Positions 22,606 to 37,184 are shown, counted from the stretch's first letter. The stretch: DNA of 64,000 bases from Ascidia mentula (GCA_947561715.1 OX387198.1:6262001-6326000); one strand, 5' to 3'. Notes: generated by a model from the sequence alone, not told the origin. Numbers and translations: made by a program.

Positions 22606-23960
22606 CTGAAAGGTAAATGTCAATTATGCATTCATGTTAATGAGCTCTTCATTTTCCATGCTTTTGTAATCACCGTGACGATTTCCAGCTTATATATTTA
22701 AGTATTGAAAGGTTTGATTGCAGATTTAAACCTGTCAGCTTTCTTATTTAAAACAAGTGTCTTTAAAAAACATTGTCAGTGTCCATAAGCACAACACAAA
22801 AGGGATTACAGAAAGGACTTCCATGTTGTTGTGTTTATCATGCATTTTTTCATTTCGATTATGCAACATTAATACTTACGAATGGAAACGTATTTGTGTC
22901 GCGCGTCGATGACGCTTTCCACGATTCTATTTGTAAGCAAACGATATGCAGGTCCAAACCAACGCCTTTGCTATGGGCGTAAAGTGATTTATTTTGGAAA
23001 CAATGACGCATTCGCCACTTCCTGCAGTTTGAGACAAGGTTGATGATGGTCATCTATATCGACAGTGTTCTTCGACAGTGTTTGTCTTCGTAAAACAACG
23101 ACGAAAATTAATAACACAACATAGATTTACACGAGGTGAAGTCAAACTTACTCTACTCTTCCTTAAAGTTATTGTAATGAAGAGAGTAATAACTGACGTA
23201 TGTACAACGTCACAGTACATAGGGAATATCGTCACCTAGGCACGATTGAAAGTGGTTGGAGAAAAGGTTAAATTACGAATACACTTTATAAATGTTAGTT
23301 GGTAAGCTATGCTTATTATGCATCACCTTTTGAATCTTAGTATACAAATGCCATCAAAACAATGCACTGTGAATATCCCATAGCAATGCGTGGTATCGCG
23401 TAACTCCCACAGCGATGCGTGGTATCGCGTAAGTCCACAGTGTGATGAGAATGTGCGTAATAGACAAGTATTCCCGGGGTCAGTTTTAGGTTTTTCAAGA
23501 CGTTACTATTCTGTGACATAGGTAAAGGAGGAAACTGTTTAACTTGAGAAGTTGTTCCAGAAGTTGTAACGGTTCAGGCGTACACACAAACGCAATGCCT
23601 GACTTGGTAAAAAAGTTCGCAGGTAAGGAAAAACTTCCGCGTCGTGCCAGTAGCTAAGGAGTAAGAAAATACTGCTTTGTTTGGCAAGTCTTGTATGTAT
23701 TACATACAAAAGCTAAACATAGTAAGGCAAGCTAAAGCAACAGGACAAGGTTGCAGCATTAAGTGGCACAGAAGAAAACTGAATATAACGATCTATTGTT
23801 TATATGTGGGTACAGTACGTATGATATGATTATTTGTTACAGCCGTGATGAAACCAGTGAATATATGTATAATATTTTTAAACATTTACAAATAGCTTTG
23901 TGTACATGGGTTAACACAACAATTTATTTTTGAAACTACTTCTGTATATTACTGCCCACA
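22606..23960. repeat. Duplicate of 15025-16345, upstream of gene 6
   Basis: This is near-identical to the region upstream of gene 4, with small indels such as an extra piece near 22823-22866. The reverse strand at about 22890-23070 again matches the upstream region of genes 8 and 11. No gene was seen. Confidence 0.7.
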
Positions 23961-26900
23961 ATGTTTAATCAGATAATATCGTCTCTTGTCATTCTCGAAA
24001 GTGTTTGGTTGTCAAATGCAACATCAGGTAAGCTCTGACAAAAACCATTAGCAAAAGAGATAACAAGCTTTAAGGTTCATCTATGTTTAGATTGCGACTT
24101 CACATTAACATCATTGAATGATGCCATATTAACCTTGTCTAATGATCTTGTTGATGCGAATACTGCACAAGAGAAATGTTCGTTGCTTGGTGGAAATCTA
24201 GCCATTACCTATGACCAGAATATAAATGCGACTTTAATTCAACTAATGACCAAACAATATACCAAAGGTGTGCACTCGGTAAAGTTTGTGCATGATAAAT
24301 AAAATTATTCAACAGTAAACATATTTCAGGTTTAACACGACTTTGGACTTTCTATGATTTTGTGGGCGGGCATACATTTAGATTTCAAAACTACTCAACT
24401 AACGTCAGTTACTGGATAAGTGCAAAACAACTTGGTGTACTTTGGTACATAGATTTTTTGACAAGGTAACTTGTAAAGGCAGACAGTATTATTAATAACG
24501 TTTATCATACTTTGAACCTACCTGGAGGTTAATACGAGAACTTTGTTATATAGAAGCCATGATAGAAATGAGGAAGAAATATTTTTCTGCGATGCATTAA
24601 ATGATGAAAGAAGAAAGTGGAGAGTGGGAGTTGGCAAAAACTGTGAACAGGGTTCAAAACACAACTCAATCTGGAATGGTACTAATATTGCTGTTGTTTG
24701 CACATAATCTAAACATTTTGTTAAACCTTTTTCTAAAGAAAATTGACTTATTAGCTTACCGAATAAGTTGAAACATAAGAACGATTTCTTTCATTACCTT
24801 GAACAAACTTAACATCACATTAACATTTTCTGATTACAGGATGGAATTTACAATTTTCCTTGTTTGCTTCAAAAACACTTCAACCGGGATACAAAGAAAT
24901 ATACGTATACGAAAACAATATCCATTCTAACATGCTACGAAATGTTAACCATACCTACGGAATATTTAATAAGTATCGACAATCAACATTTACTCCAGGT
25001 TGAGATAAGCTTCGTTAAAATCGTGAACATTCATGAAAAATAACAATCTTGTTTTCCTCGTTTTAAGATATCAATGTTATGATCGGGGCTCGTTACAATT
25101 CCCAACTTGGTGGTTGGTTTTGGAGCGACCGATCTCCTGCAAACTATTCTGTTTCCAACGTTACATCCTGCCAGCAGGGGGTGCTTCATTATGGAGATGG
25201 TTGGGAGAAATCGAGTGTCGATTGTGTGGGACAACCAGCTTATTACGCCTGTCAAATTAAATGTTAGTATGTAAAAATGTGTGTAAAACATGATCTAAAT
25301 TTTCTTCTTAAAATGATTTTATTACGTAGCAAAGTGATGTATCATCCACAATAAAGTAACTAAACCTAAAATAACGCAGTAATGTTTCATGCAATGGCAT
25401 GATTGGCAGGATCGCCCCACTGCGCATCTCCTCACTTGTAGATCACAGCTAAAATATCGCGATCAGTTTACAGGCTTCGGAGCCTAAAATTTTTCAGATC
25501 TCGCTCAGGCTTGTCGAGACACACTGGCTGATTCACCTAGGCTGCAATGCCTGGGCTGCCAATCTGGTTAGCCCAGCGTCGGGAGTTCCAAATTTACCAG
25601 GAGCTTGATTTTTCGGATCTCGTTCCGACTCTGGTTGCTTTGCAAAACTTTTTAAAATTAAGGGTGTTATTTTGCTCCACAAAACAAGTTTTTCTAAGCT
25701 AAATAACACTTTGGTAACAAATGTGAAATATTGGTTTAATACATTGTTTTCAACTCAGCTTATAACAATTTCAAAAACCAACGTATGTAACGTTAGTTTA
25801 ATTTAAATACTTTGCAGTTGTTGCATCAGTGACGAAAGTCGCAGGCAATTCCCCTCTTGTTGTTATTAGCTGGAATGGATTGACATCGCTTGTCAGGAAT
25901 TATAACCTTTCTTCTAAGGTAACCCTGACATGCATAATTTCCCAGTAATTTACATTTCCCAGACTTGATATCTTTTTAGGTAGAAATCACTGTGTTGGAA
26001 TTAATGCACTCTGTTTACGTGCCGTACAAAAACGCATCATTTCAATTAACAAACCTGAACTACTCAACAAACTACACATTTCGGGTTTGTATGCTCGATA
26101 TCTAAATCGGCAAATAACACTATCTTGCGCAAAAAGTAACGAATGTAAAGTCTATTTTGTTTCACCTACCATTTCAAACATTGTCTAAGCATGTAAATTT
26201 CGCATTGTTATCAATAGGTGTCAGCGTTGGTTTCAGGTTGCGTGCAAGAAAACGTCACGACATTCCTGGAGGTAACAACATCGGGTATTCCCCCAACGAC
26301 TCACTTCAAACAGAGCAGTAAAATAACACTTAATTATATAAGAGTTAGTTAATTAAGAATTAATATTTCTTGCAGTAACAACTTCAGCAGGATTTGCCGA
26401 GTCCTACAGTAACAATGTCGAAAACTATATTCCCGGTTTGCTAATTGGAGTGATTTCGGCTCTGCTCGTTCTCGCAGCCATCCTGGTATTTGGTCTATTG
26501 TTCTATAAACGAAGGTGAATGCCACTGATTAAACATTTTATCTACGATATAAAGGGTATTTAGAATCGCATGACATGTTTCATTTCCCTTCGTTGTGCGA
26601 TGTGTACGTCCTATTTCCTAATTAGAAGTTTTGGTACATCAAAGAACGCCACGTTGGTTTTTTGGTTTGTTTAGTTTTAACAAAAACATGTATCCACGAA
26701 CTTGTAAACGTTTTGACGGATTATATACAAACAGGTACGACTTGTCCAAACTAACCATTTTGGAACTATCAAAAAATCAATCAGGCTGTCTAAAAAATGC
26801 TGACCTTGCCAATGTATCACATCAGCGAGTAACGGAAGAGGAAGGCAATCTTTCATCGAACAGTTAATAGCGAAGTTTATTTTTTAATAACCGTTAAACT

Positions 26901-27012
26901 ATGAGAACGTAAAATGCACTTGACAGAGCATCAAACAACTGGCCAGATTACGTATGACAACGTCCCATCTTCCTCGCATCAACCAAATCACGTGTACGAA
27001 AGTATGAAGTGA
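23961..27012 (+). CDS. Gene 6: alpha-class lectin/FN3 receptor with ITIM tail
   Basis: Twelve exons encode 505 residues in one frame: 23961-24027, 24091-24267, 24330-24465, 24554-24678, 24840-24998, 25068-25262, 25818-25918, 25980-26084, 26218-26317, 26376-26514, 26735-26862, 26927-27012. The order is signal peptide, CTLD-like module with two parts (the first contains [11 protein letters not shown] and FFCDALN, the second GGWFWSDRSPANYS and YYACQ), FN3-like region, stalk, transmembrane helix (about 405-430) and an 80-residue tail. Tyr487 lies in QITYDNVP, a full ITIM match that also fits the pYxN Grb2-SH2 consensus. Tyr501 lies in HVYESMK (YxxM). The Ca-binding EPN/QPD and WND lectin motifs are absent. 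This is the intact sister of gene 4 and the best complete ITIM form of the alpha class. Confidence 0.9.
25330..25800. repeat. Intronic repeat, copy of 17900-18370
   Basis: Same expanded intron as in gene 4, with moderate divergence and several small indels. Confidence 0.5.
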
Positions 27013-29149
27013 CGTAACAGCTTTCTTTACAGGATGGATTTAAATTTTCCGAAACTCAGTCAAGGATATGCTGATAAATTCTAAACAACAAAAATTTTAG
27101 ATTTTAAATCTTTTCCAATACGTTTAATATTTGTAATGTTTTCCATTCTGCGCAGTTTTGAGCAGGATTTCTTCAATGCCATTTTGTTTGTAATTAAAAG
27201 ATTTGATTTCAACCTTCATATATACAAGATGATCATTTTCTGGCAGTATAATAAAAAACATTTACTGTTGGATGTGACTTTCTTGACGTGTTTAGTTGGG
27301 ACTGGAAGCAGAAGGAGGATGGCTCAATGTAATTCTTAGGCCTAATTTAGTCACAATCGCGACTCACCACCGCCCTACCAAGTTAAGCGACAGCAAAATA
27401 TCATCGTTTGGAAATAACATTTCATTGTTTTTCGTGTTTGTGCAAGTTCTGCTTCCAGTCGCATTAGAGCATTATAGTTCTGCTCATAGCGTTGTGTTTT
27501 GTAGCAGTAACCAGCCTGAATATTTCAAACCCCGCGCTTTATTATGGATTAAATATGACTTTTGTCGAATAATAATTTAGATTAGAGGTTACGCACGGCG
27601 TTCGTAAAATATAAAATAATTTTGGTAAAGATCATGAATACCTGATATGAGTCGATGGTGCTAATTTAAAAAGCCATGTTTCTTAAATTTTTAACCCGTG
27701 TGTCCATCCCACAACGAAGCGTGGGATATAAAATATTCACGTGAGTCGCTGCGTGAAATTACAGCAATAAAGCGGTTGCAGCCTTTATTTGTGAGCACTT
27801 CAGAAAAGAGACAACAACGCACGCTCACAGATGGTTTTAACCGGCCACAAATTAATGTGTAAAGACACACTGCACGCTTCGGTGCACACAGTTTGTGGCC
27901 CATGCAACGAGTTCGCCACAACAACATGTTTCATGTTGTATTGTTTAGCAAACCTTGGGAAGCAAGCCCCATACCACACATTTTAAACTTCGTTTCGGTG
28001 CTGCGCTTGAAGTGCACTTCAGAGCTAATCTTGTCTAGACGGTAAACTGTATGTTTTGCTGAGTTTAACCAATATAACCAGGTTGTCCGTTGATATAGAA
28101 GCCAGTTGATTGTATGTTATTTTTGCGCAGGCGTAAACGCATCGGCAATTTCCCGTCCATTGAGCAAAGGCGAAAGAAACCTTTAGATCAGAAAGTGCTG
28201 TGAGATGCGTTTGGCTCGTGGTGTTCACTTGGAGAGGGAACAAAGGAAGGATAAGTACCATTTTTGTTTGAACGAGTTTATTGGGACAAAAATTATACCA
28301 GGCCTAATTTTAGCCCAGTAAACGATTTAATGCCGCACCAAACTCACTGACAACAACAAAATCATCATTTGAAAATTACTTCCTATTTGACGAATATCTT
28401 TGGTTTCTGTCTTTGTGCAAGTTCTAAAACTTTTCCAATTATTACAAAGCAGCGCATAGTGTTGTGATTTGCTGCAGTAACCTATATATATTTTAAATCC
28501 CACGCTTTGTTATGGAACATGCACCTTGTAAAATCTTGTAACACGTTGCGCTTGAACTTTAACTTCGGAAGGGGAGTTACTGAGTCTTGATGTATGAGCG
28601 TTGTGTCTTTGGTTGCATTAAACCAGTATAACGAGGTAGTCTGTAAGAATAAACGTATCGTAGTTAATAAAACTCAGTGCCAGTTGAGAAGTTGTTAAAG
28701 CAGCCAATTGATGGTATGTTATTTTTGCGCAGGCGTAAACGGAACCGCGATTTCCCGCCCATCCGGCAAAACGTATGAAACATTTAGATAAGAAAGTTTT
28801 GCATTGAGCGGGTAGCTAAGCAGTATAGCAGTAGTTTGAAACACTCCTACTAGTTGCAAAGTAGGTTTGGCAAAATCTGTGAAACGTGACATAAAGCAGC
28901 AGAACTAATATAAGTTTGGATATGCAGTACTCAAAATCAAACATTTCTTTGAATTAAATCTGCTTAAAATTACCTTCACCAAATCCACTGCTCTTCTGTA
29001 GTTGTTATTTTTAAACCTACATACTAAGTACAACGTACAAGTGGGTGTGACAAGATTGTTTAATTATATCATTTGTAAGAACGAATGCAAGTTTTACAGT
29101 ACCTTAAATGTAAAGTATATCTTCAAAATGTAGATATATATTGTACACA
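27013..29149. repeat. Two tandem upstream blocks before gene 7
   Basis: The characteristic upstream block appears twice, at about 27150-28200 and 28200-29149. Each has a GTGTTTAG/GTGTTCAC..GGGA segment (near 27287 and 28221), a GTTGTG..TTTG(C/T)(T/A)GCAGTAACC segment (near 27500 and 28460) and the GCG-rich motif (28127 and 28717). Only one gene follows, so a gene between the blocks may have been lost. No coding exon was found. Confidence 0.6.
27843..27900. repeat. Imperfect hairpin in an insertion upstream of gene 7
   Basis: GGCCACAAA at 27843 pairs with TTTGTGGCC at 27892, with TGTGT/ACACA and TGCAC/GTGCA steps nested inside. The surrounding 27765-27925 is absent from the sister blocks, so it may be a small foldback element. 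Confidence 0.5.
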
Positions 29150-32100
29150 ATGCTCACCAAGTTTGTGTCTGTTCTGGTCGTTTTAGAAAATGTGGGGATG
29201 TCAATGGCAACAAACGGTGAGCCTTAAAAACAATAAAAGTAGATGAAAAGGACCAACAAGTAATTGCGTTCATCTTTGTTTAGATTGCGGCCTTATGTCA
29301 ACAGCATTCAATGACACCGTAATAACTTTATCCGATGATCTTGTTGATGCGAACACTGCTCAACAGAAATGTTCGTTGCTGGGCGGAAATCTAACCATGA
29401 CTGATGACCAGAATATCAACGAGTCATTAATTCAATTAATGACAAAAGAATATACCAAAGGTGTGTGAATTTTGTACATCATCACTACAAAAACTAACAA
29501 TAAAGACATTTTAGATTTGACACGACTTTGGATTTTCTTCGATTTTGAAGGCGAGGATACATTCAGATTTCAAAACTATTCAACTAATGTCAGTTACTGG
29601 ATAAGTGCAAAACAACTTGGTGTACTTTGGTACATAGATTTCTTCACAAGGTAATGTAAAGGCAGCTAGTATTATATGACAACGTTTGGCCAAATCTGAC
29701 CCTACCTAAAGGTTCCTGATAACCGATTCCGGGAATTATTCCCCATTCCCAATCCATAGTTGTAACGATTTCCATCAGTATGGAAAATATGTTTTCTGGG
29801 TAAAAATCTTTCATGTGAGACAAATATATTTCGCTATAAAGCTTTTTTAGTGACTGTAAAAACAACGTAAAAAAATAAAGCACAAGCACTAAAAGCTCAT
29901 CGCTGTCTTAAGATCTGCGATAACTTTGTTATTTAGAAGCCATGATAGAAATGAGGAAGAAATATTTTTCTGCGATGCACTTAATGGGAATAGAAGAAAA
30001 TGGAGAGTGACAGTTGGAAATGATTGTGACGTGGCTGGTACACATTTTGCTGTTGTTTGCAAATAGCCAGAACATAATGTTTAACGTTTCTCTCAATAGA
30101 ATTGACTTACAAGCTGGCCGCATTAATTTGTAACATAAGAAACATTTATTTCATTACCTTGAACAAACTTAACACCACGTTAACATTTTCTGATTACAGG
30201 ATGGAATTTACAATTTTCACTGTTTGCTTCAAAAACACTTCAACCGGCATACAAACAAATATACGTATACGAAAACAATATCTATTCTAGCATGCTACGA
30301 AATATAAACCATTCCTACGGAATCTTCAATAAGTATCGACAATTCATATTTACTCCAGGTTGACATAAGCTTCGTTAAAATCTTCAACATTCATGAGAAA
30401 TAACAATCTTGTTATCTTCGTTTTAAGATATTAATGTTATGATCGGGGCTCGTTACAATTCCCAACTTGGTGGTTGGATTTGGAGCGACGGATCTCCTGC
30501 AAACTATTCTGTTCCCAACGTTACATCCTGTCAGCAGGGGGCGCTTCATTATGGCGATGGTTGGGAGAAATCGAGTGTTGATTGTGTTGGACAACCGGCT
30601 TACTACGCCTGTCAGTTTAAACGTAAGTATCACGGCAATGCTAGTATGTAAAAAGCAAGTAATGTTAGTGATGTTTGAAAATATATTGTTTGAGTTGTTC
30701 CAGTTTGTCTCAAATTTTGGCGTAGTGTTACGTCTATGTATCGGCAGTTTATATTTTTTTAATTCATTGCACCTGTGCTTGCAGTTATTGCTACTGTGAA
30801 AAAATATCGGTGCAACTCATCCATTGTTGCTATACGATGGACTGGACTGGATCAATTTATTATGAATCAAAATCTTTCGGCTCAGGTAACTTGGTTCGTG
30901 ACAGTTAAGTAACCGACATAACGGGTTTTGCGAAAGTGTGATTGCTGGTGAATCATCCGTTGATGTAATTGCAAGAGTGTGATTTATTTAATGAATTGAT
31001 ACAACCAAACACACTCTGCATTTGGATTTTTTTTTTGTTTATTTTTCAGGTGGAGGTCAGCTTGGTCGAATCGAAACAGACGTTTCTCCTGCCTTATGCG
31101 AATCTATCGGTTCAGATTGAAAACTTGAACATATCAACGAACTACGGAATTAAAGTTAGTATTTTTTTCTTATATTCTGTATATTGTAAATAAAGAAAAA
31201 TAATATGGTAAAACTGAGAGATTTTTGCTGCAGAATCGCAAACATATTAATAAAACTTTGAAGGTATCAACAAAGTCATTAAACGATGTCATTAACAGGT
31301 ATCAGCGTTTCTTTCTGGTTGCGCAAATACAAATGTTTCTACATATCTGACTTTGTCGACTTCAGGGATTCCCCCAGAAAGGTGCTTTCCGAACGGTAAC
31401 AAAATGCTTATGTGATTTAATGCGTTGATTGATCGTTAACTGTGCCCGACAGGAAGTAACAACGCTACTGGCAACAACAATAATAACACGATCCTGATAC
31501 TTTGTGTTATTTTGGTGATTATTGCGGTTTTGGCAGCAATCTGCATCGGATTATGGTACAAACGAAGGTAAGGTTTTGAACACTTGTAAAGGAAACTTGT
31601 AATAGTTGCGCATCGTAATAATTTGCAGTATTGGTGATTTAAATAATTATTTGACGTAATTATTTGATGCGTTTTAATCATCATTGTTCGTTTCCCCATA
31701 AAGGGCTTTAAATATTTTGGAAACCCCGATGCAAGCTTCTATTATGTTTGCAGAAAATCAAACCAGAGCGAACATGAATTTACACATCCCTCCACAGCAT
31801 TTGCTGGGAATGAAGGTAATGTTGATCGTTAACGGATTATATTGAATTGGTATAAACGACCCTGCCCTTTTCAGAAATACACTTTATCTTATTGGTATTA
31901 TAAATATGACTAATGGTGCAGCTATTAACAAAGTCGCAAATATTGCAGGCACACAAACATTACACAAAAGAAAAAAATAGTTAACATACGATTTAAATAC
32001 TTACTTGCGACTTAGATGCAGTTCAGCAAAATGGAGTTTACCAAAATTTGTCGGTTGACGCAGACACGTCCAAAAACAACAATCAGAAAAAACTATTCAA

Positions 32101-35100
32101 AGTTTACGAGACCAACATTGCAGCGGATTTTCATTTGTTTAACGAAGAATTCAAGGTGGGTTATAGTTTTCAAAAACTATTTTTGTTATGGCCGAGTTAA
32201 CTGAAAATATACAAAGAAAAACCCAGCTTCTCTATCAAATGATATGCCTTAGATAATCTTCGAACTTCAATAGCCTAAAGGTTACTTTATTTCATATAGC
32301 CTTCTTTATTCGCACCGGAAACTGTGTACTGCGTGGGTTTTACTGATCAGGCATTTCATTGGCTTCATTCCACAGCTCTATAGTTAAAGTATAGGATAAG
32401 TTTGTTTGGACAGTAGCTGGATGGCTAAGGCAGTTAATTCTACATGGGTTGATGCAAAATCAACACATGTTCTTTCGTGCAGGTACTTCACAAACAAAGC
32501 AAAGAAAGTCAACAACCTTATGCGGTTTCACAACTTCCCGATAACGCCACACGAAACAGATACAAAAATATTTACCCGTGTAAGACATAAATGACTCAAA
32601 ACAGCAAATTTCCAGTTTAAAAAAAAAAATTTTGACAGACGACCATGCCCGAGTAATACTGGTGGAGAAGGAAGACAACGATTACATCAACGCTGCTTAT
32701 ATACCGGGTTACAGCAACGAGAAGAAGTTTATCGCTACCCAAGGCCCTAAGCAGGAGACGATCAATGATTTCTGGCTTATGGTTTGGCAAGAAAACTCAA
32801 CAATAATTGTGATGCTCACTGGTCTTATGGAAAAGGGAAAGGTTGGTCCTCTAACGTGAACGGGTGATGTACGTTGAACTAGATAGGCAGAGAAAGCTAA
32901 ATATACGCATAAAAGTGCACTACGTGGAATAGGGAATTGCTAATCGGGGAAATTGCCAGCAGAATATTTGTAAGTTGCCATTAGTACAACGAAACAACAA
33001 ATTCATGCCACAAACACCTACAAAAAATAAGTGTAATAAGATATTGGTTTTGCCGGGCATTTGTGTACATAAACTAGTTCGTCGACACTAAAATCGACTA
33101 ACAAATCATATCCATCTCATGTCATGCATAGACGTGTAGTAATATATGAAGCGCTTGCTCTGGGCGTGGGCACGGGTTGCAAAAACAACGACAGTATCAC
33201 ATATTGTTCCACCAACTGGGTATCGACGTCATAATAACAGCACATCACTGTATATTGACTGGGACCCCGGGACAAACCATTAAACCACGACTTCGGAAAC
33301 AACTTAAACACGAAAAATGTAAAACCATGCCGTATCTGTGATGATGAAAATACATTCCAAAACACCTTAATTATCAACTTAAGAAACTTAATTGTCAACA
33401 ATATCACTCTAGACCGACTGAGTTTGCCCGACAAACAAACCAATGGACAAAGAAAGTAAGAAAAGGAAAACAAACAAATATCAAAAATCTTCAATACTAA
33501 CAAACGATCCATATACTAATTCGGTTTGTCCTGCTGATTCCTTTCCTTAACCTACTATAAATACGTGTTTGCAGGCAAAGTGCGAACAATATTGGCCAAG
33601 TGTGGAATCACATCTGGAAGTAACGGCTGATTATGGAATTCAAACTGACCAAGAAGTTCTCTTAGGTGGAATATACATGCGAAAATTTATTTTATGCCGC
33701 GGTGAGGTACGGCACATGTGGATTCATTGTGGGTTTCAGATGCATATGGGCTTGTTTCAGGAAAAACGTATGGTTACCCAACTCCAATACACAACCTGGC
33801 CAGACCATGGAGTTCCTGTCACTACAACAAACATGATCTACCTACGTAAGATGGTGGAAGATTTGCACAAAACTTCAGCTCCTATAATTGTTCACTGCAG
33901 GTACAGAAAACAGATGATGAGAATTATCAGTTTTTATCATGACCAGCAAGCGAACTGAAAGCCTATTAAATATACTGTATCAAAATAAAAAAAAAGTTTT
34001 CCATTTACCTGTTTGTTTTGTGGATTTTGGCTGCCACACAATATTTGGATAAAGTAATGTTGCATCGAACGTGACTCAATCGTCACGTGTTTTCTTTTAG
34101 TGCCGGTGTTGGTCGGTCTGGAACTTATATTGCCATGGATATTTTGTTCGATGAGTTGGACGACAAAGGAACTGTCGACGTCCCGCAGACTGTACTAAGG
34201 ATGAGGGCAAACAGAACGGACATGATCCAAAACCTGGTACATGACCAATGTGTGATTAAACTTAAGGTGTGATAAATATTTTGCTTTCCATCTACAGAAA
34301 CAATACATATTCCTGTATAAGTTGTTAGTGGAACGAGAGGGTCTACAGATGGAAACAGACAGAGATGTAATTGAACTTCAATCAATGACTTCTGATGAAT
34401 TGTAAGAACCCAATAAAAAAAATGTTCAACAATTGACGTCGTTAACTCATAGTACTTTTAGTGCATACAACTTTTGAGGTAGATGAATCGTATTTTAAGA
34501 GCCTTTTTGCCCGTTTGCAGAAAAAGAATTCAAGAATCTGAGTACAAAATCTTGTCCGATTGGCGATACGGAGAGGAGTGGCTTGAAGGAAACCCGAAGT
34601 TAACCACTTGTATGATTATGTTTATTTCATGCCTCTGTTTTTCTAGAATTGACTACCATTATTCTTACACAAATATAGACAAAAACACTGCCCTCGGAAT
34701 TTGGGATAAAGATATTGACGGACTAAGGAGTTTCAATGCATCGTTCATACATGTAATAATATAAGTTGTTGTTTTTGACAAATATTGGCGATAAATATAA
34801 AAAATACAAATACACATGGACTACTTGCCAGGAAATGGACGCTTCTGAGTGTTTCATTGCTGCCCAAACCCCACCAAATGACCAGATGGAGTTATTTTGG
34901 AAAATGGCTGTACAAAATGGCACGCGTATGTTTGTGGATTTGAACATAGCAGTGAAGGTACAACCGGTACACAACAAAAAACATTTGGGGATAAAATGAC
35001 ATATTTTGTACATTTTCTAGGTTTCTCAAGATAAACCTTTACGATATGGCGACGTTACTCTTACTGTGGAAGAACTTTCGGAAAGTCACTCATATAAATT

Positions 35101-36060
35101 GGCAAGAATTGTGATTACATCTTCATCAAAATCTTTCGTAAGTTTGACAAAAACAAACTTAAACGTAGATTGTATTTAATGATGAAGAAATTGTTGTGCA
35201 ATGCATTTGCAAAATGCCACTTTTTTAACATTTAAAAGTCATGACAAAATATGAAGTGAATATCATTGTAAAATATAGTTTAAAACACCTAAAGGTTTTA
35301 ACCCCTTGCGTTCAGACTGACACTCTGATGACATTCATACAAGTAAAGGGATGGAGTGAAGTTAAGAAACCTCTAAAGGAAGTGGAGTTTGTTGAAGTGA
35401 TTGAAGCCATGCAAGGGATGAAGAGAGATAGGAACTGTCGTTGTGTGTTGGTCATGTGCAGGTAAACATAAACCTAAATATTTCCGAATATATCAATAGA
35501 ATATTCAGCCAAAAATAAATAAAAAAAAGCCTGTAACCATTAACGTAGCCATGGGGAAAGAGCCATATCTCCTTTCAAAGTTTTAGAAAAACATTCGAAC
35601 CTCGCCAAAATGTCACGCTGACTGCGCTATCAGCCATAACGCAAAACTTTTTTCCTTTTAAATTTGCGGTGTAGTCATTTAAGTATGATATGATTTCGTA
35701 TAAAAATTTGATGGTGCTGCACAAAGTTTTCAGAGTACAGTAAACAAAGCTTTACACACTATTACATTTGATATTGTTGCAGCAATGGCAGAACGAGGAC
35801 TGGTACTTTTATTGCTCTGACAAGAATACTTGAACGTCTGAAGACTCAGCAAAGGGTGGATGTTTTCCGAACTGTGAAAGATTTACGAGACATGAGACCA
35901 AACATGCTGGATGAGGAAGTAATTACGTTTTAACTACTTCCCCACATACCGCTGTTAAACTATATTGCATGACTTTTATTTTAAGGTGCTCTACAAGTGT
36001 TGCTACTCTGTGGTTTTGAAATACTTGGATGATTTCAGCACATACTCCAGCTGCAAATGA
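29150..36060 (+). CDS. Gene 7: receptor tyrosine phosphatase, alpha-class lectin ectodomain
   Basis: Twenty-five exons encode 1009 residues: 29150-29216, 29284-29460, 29515-29650, 29937-30037, 30200-30358, 30428-30622, 30785-30885, 31050-31154, 31299-31395, 31453-31567, 31754-31815, 32016-32155, 32483-32579, 32639-32841, 33575-33706, 33761-33900, 34101-34236, 34298-34401, 34521-34609, 34679-34752, 34832-34957, 35021-35137, 35316-35461, 35783-35918, 35986-36060. The lectin exons are close to those of genes 4 and 6 ([20 protein letters not shown]), although the rest is the PTP class. D1 is canonical: [26 protein letters not shown] (W642), [10 protein letters not shown] (C675, R681). D2 has WSE (W904) and [10 protein letters not shown] (C939, R945). 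A juxtamembrane GVYQNLS offers a pYxN site. No disabling change was seen. With gene 8 it forms a PTP-ITIM pair that is repeated as genes 10 and 11. Confidence 0.92.
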
Positions 36061-37184
36061 CGAACTTTCATTTGTCGATAAATTGATATCTTTTGCATTA
36101 TTACTAACCAATCATTTTCGATGTAATGTTCTGTTTTTTTATATATATTATGTGATTATACGCAATTTTGATTGGTTTTGTTCACACGGTAATTTATAAT
36201 GTGCTCTTTTAACTGTTGTTTTGTTTATCTTCATGTAAAATTATGTAGAAACTGTAGTTCTTTGTTCCGCTTCCCTTTAAAGAAGTATCAGAAATTAAAT
36301 GTCCTGAAACCAAACAAATCTTTTGTAAAAAGGGATGTCCAAATGATTTTTGGCGTTAAATCTGCTTCTACATTAAAAAATATCGAGGTCCTTTAAAATT
36401 ATCTTTATCACACGTACCAACTTATAGTTACAGTCGTTCAAAACTTATGAATTCAGAGTTAGATCATAATTTAAGCAGGAAACAGGAGAAGTGGTTCATT
36501 CAAACATTTTTTCCGTTACTTCCTCTTTTACCTCTCGTCTTGCAGGTCCCTGCTAGTAACTATAGAAACGTTGGAGTGGCTATGAACTAATGAAAATATA
36601 ATCTCAGTTTAACAAATAGTGTGTTTTAGTCTTCCTTGTGTAGTTTATTATTTGCACAACACGTCTGTATGCTCCCACAGCCCAGTCGATCTCAAAGCCA
36701 AGCACTTTCGACTGTAAAGATCCTACGTAAATGCAGGTAGAACAGTTTGCAACCACAGTCATACAACAATGAAGAAAAATACAAGTATTGTCGCTTTTTG
36801 CCAAAATTATTTTTCAAACTAAAATGTAAGTAAGCACTTCAAAGCTATGGGCTGTCATGCAGTAGCCAAAAACAAGACATACTCAAATAGTTTGTAGAAG
36901 TCAAAAAATTTTGTTCGTGTTTTACTTTCGCAGATGACCGTCTGTAACCCTGTCGCTGACGGTTAAATTGGCGAATGAGTCACACCAGTCCAATGCGTGG
37001 CATAATGCAGGCAGAAACAGGGGTTTGGCATTTGCATAACTTTTGCTTACAAATACAATCGTGGAAAGCGTCATTAAAGCGCGACACAAATACATCTCCG
37101 TTCGCAAGCTATTTGTTTTTTGGTCAGGTCCGTTTTTAGATTTGGTTTCAAACACTACGCTGAAGGTAATCCTAAATTTCTGAG
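36061..37184. repeat. Intergenic block between genes 7 and 8, copied at 50074-51145
   Basis: No gene was seen. The whole interval is paralogous to the gap between genes 10 and 11. The last 250 bases, before the MIHKK signal exon, are also present in reverse orientation near 15260-15450 and 22890-23070. Confidence 0.65.
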
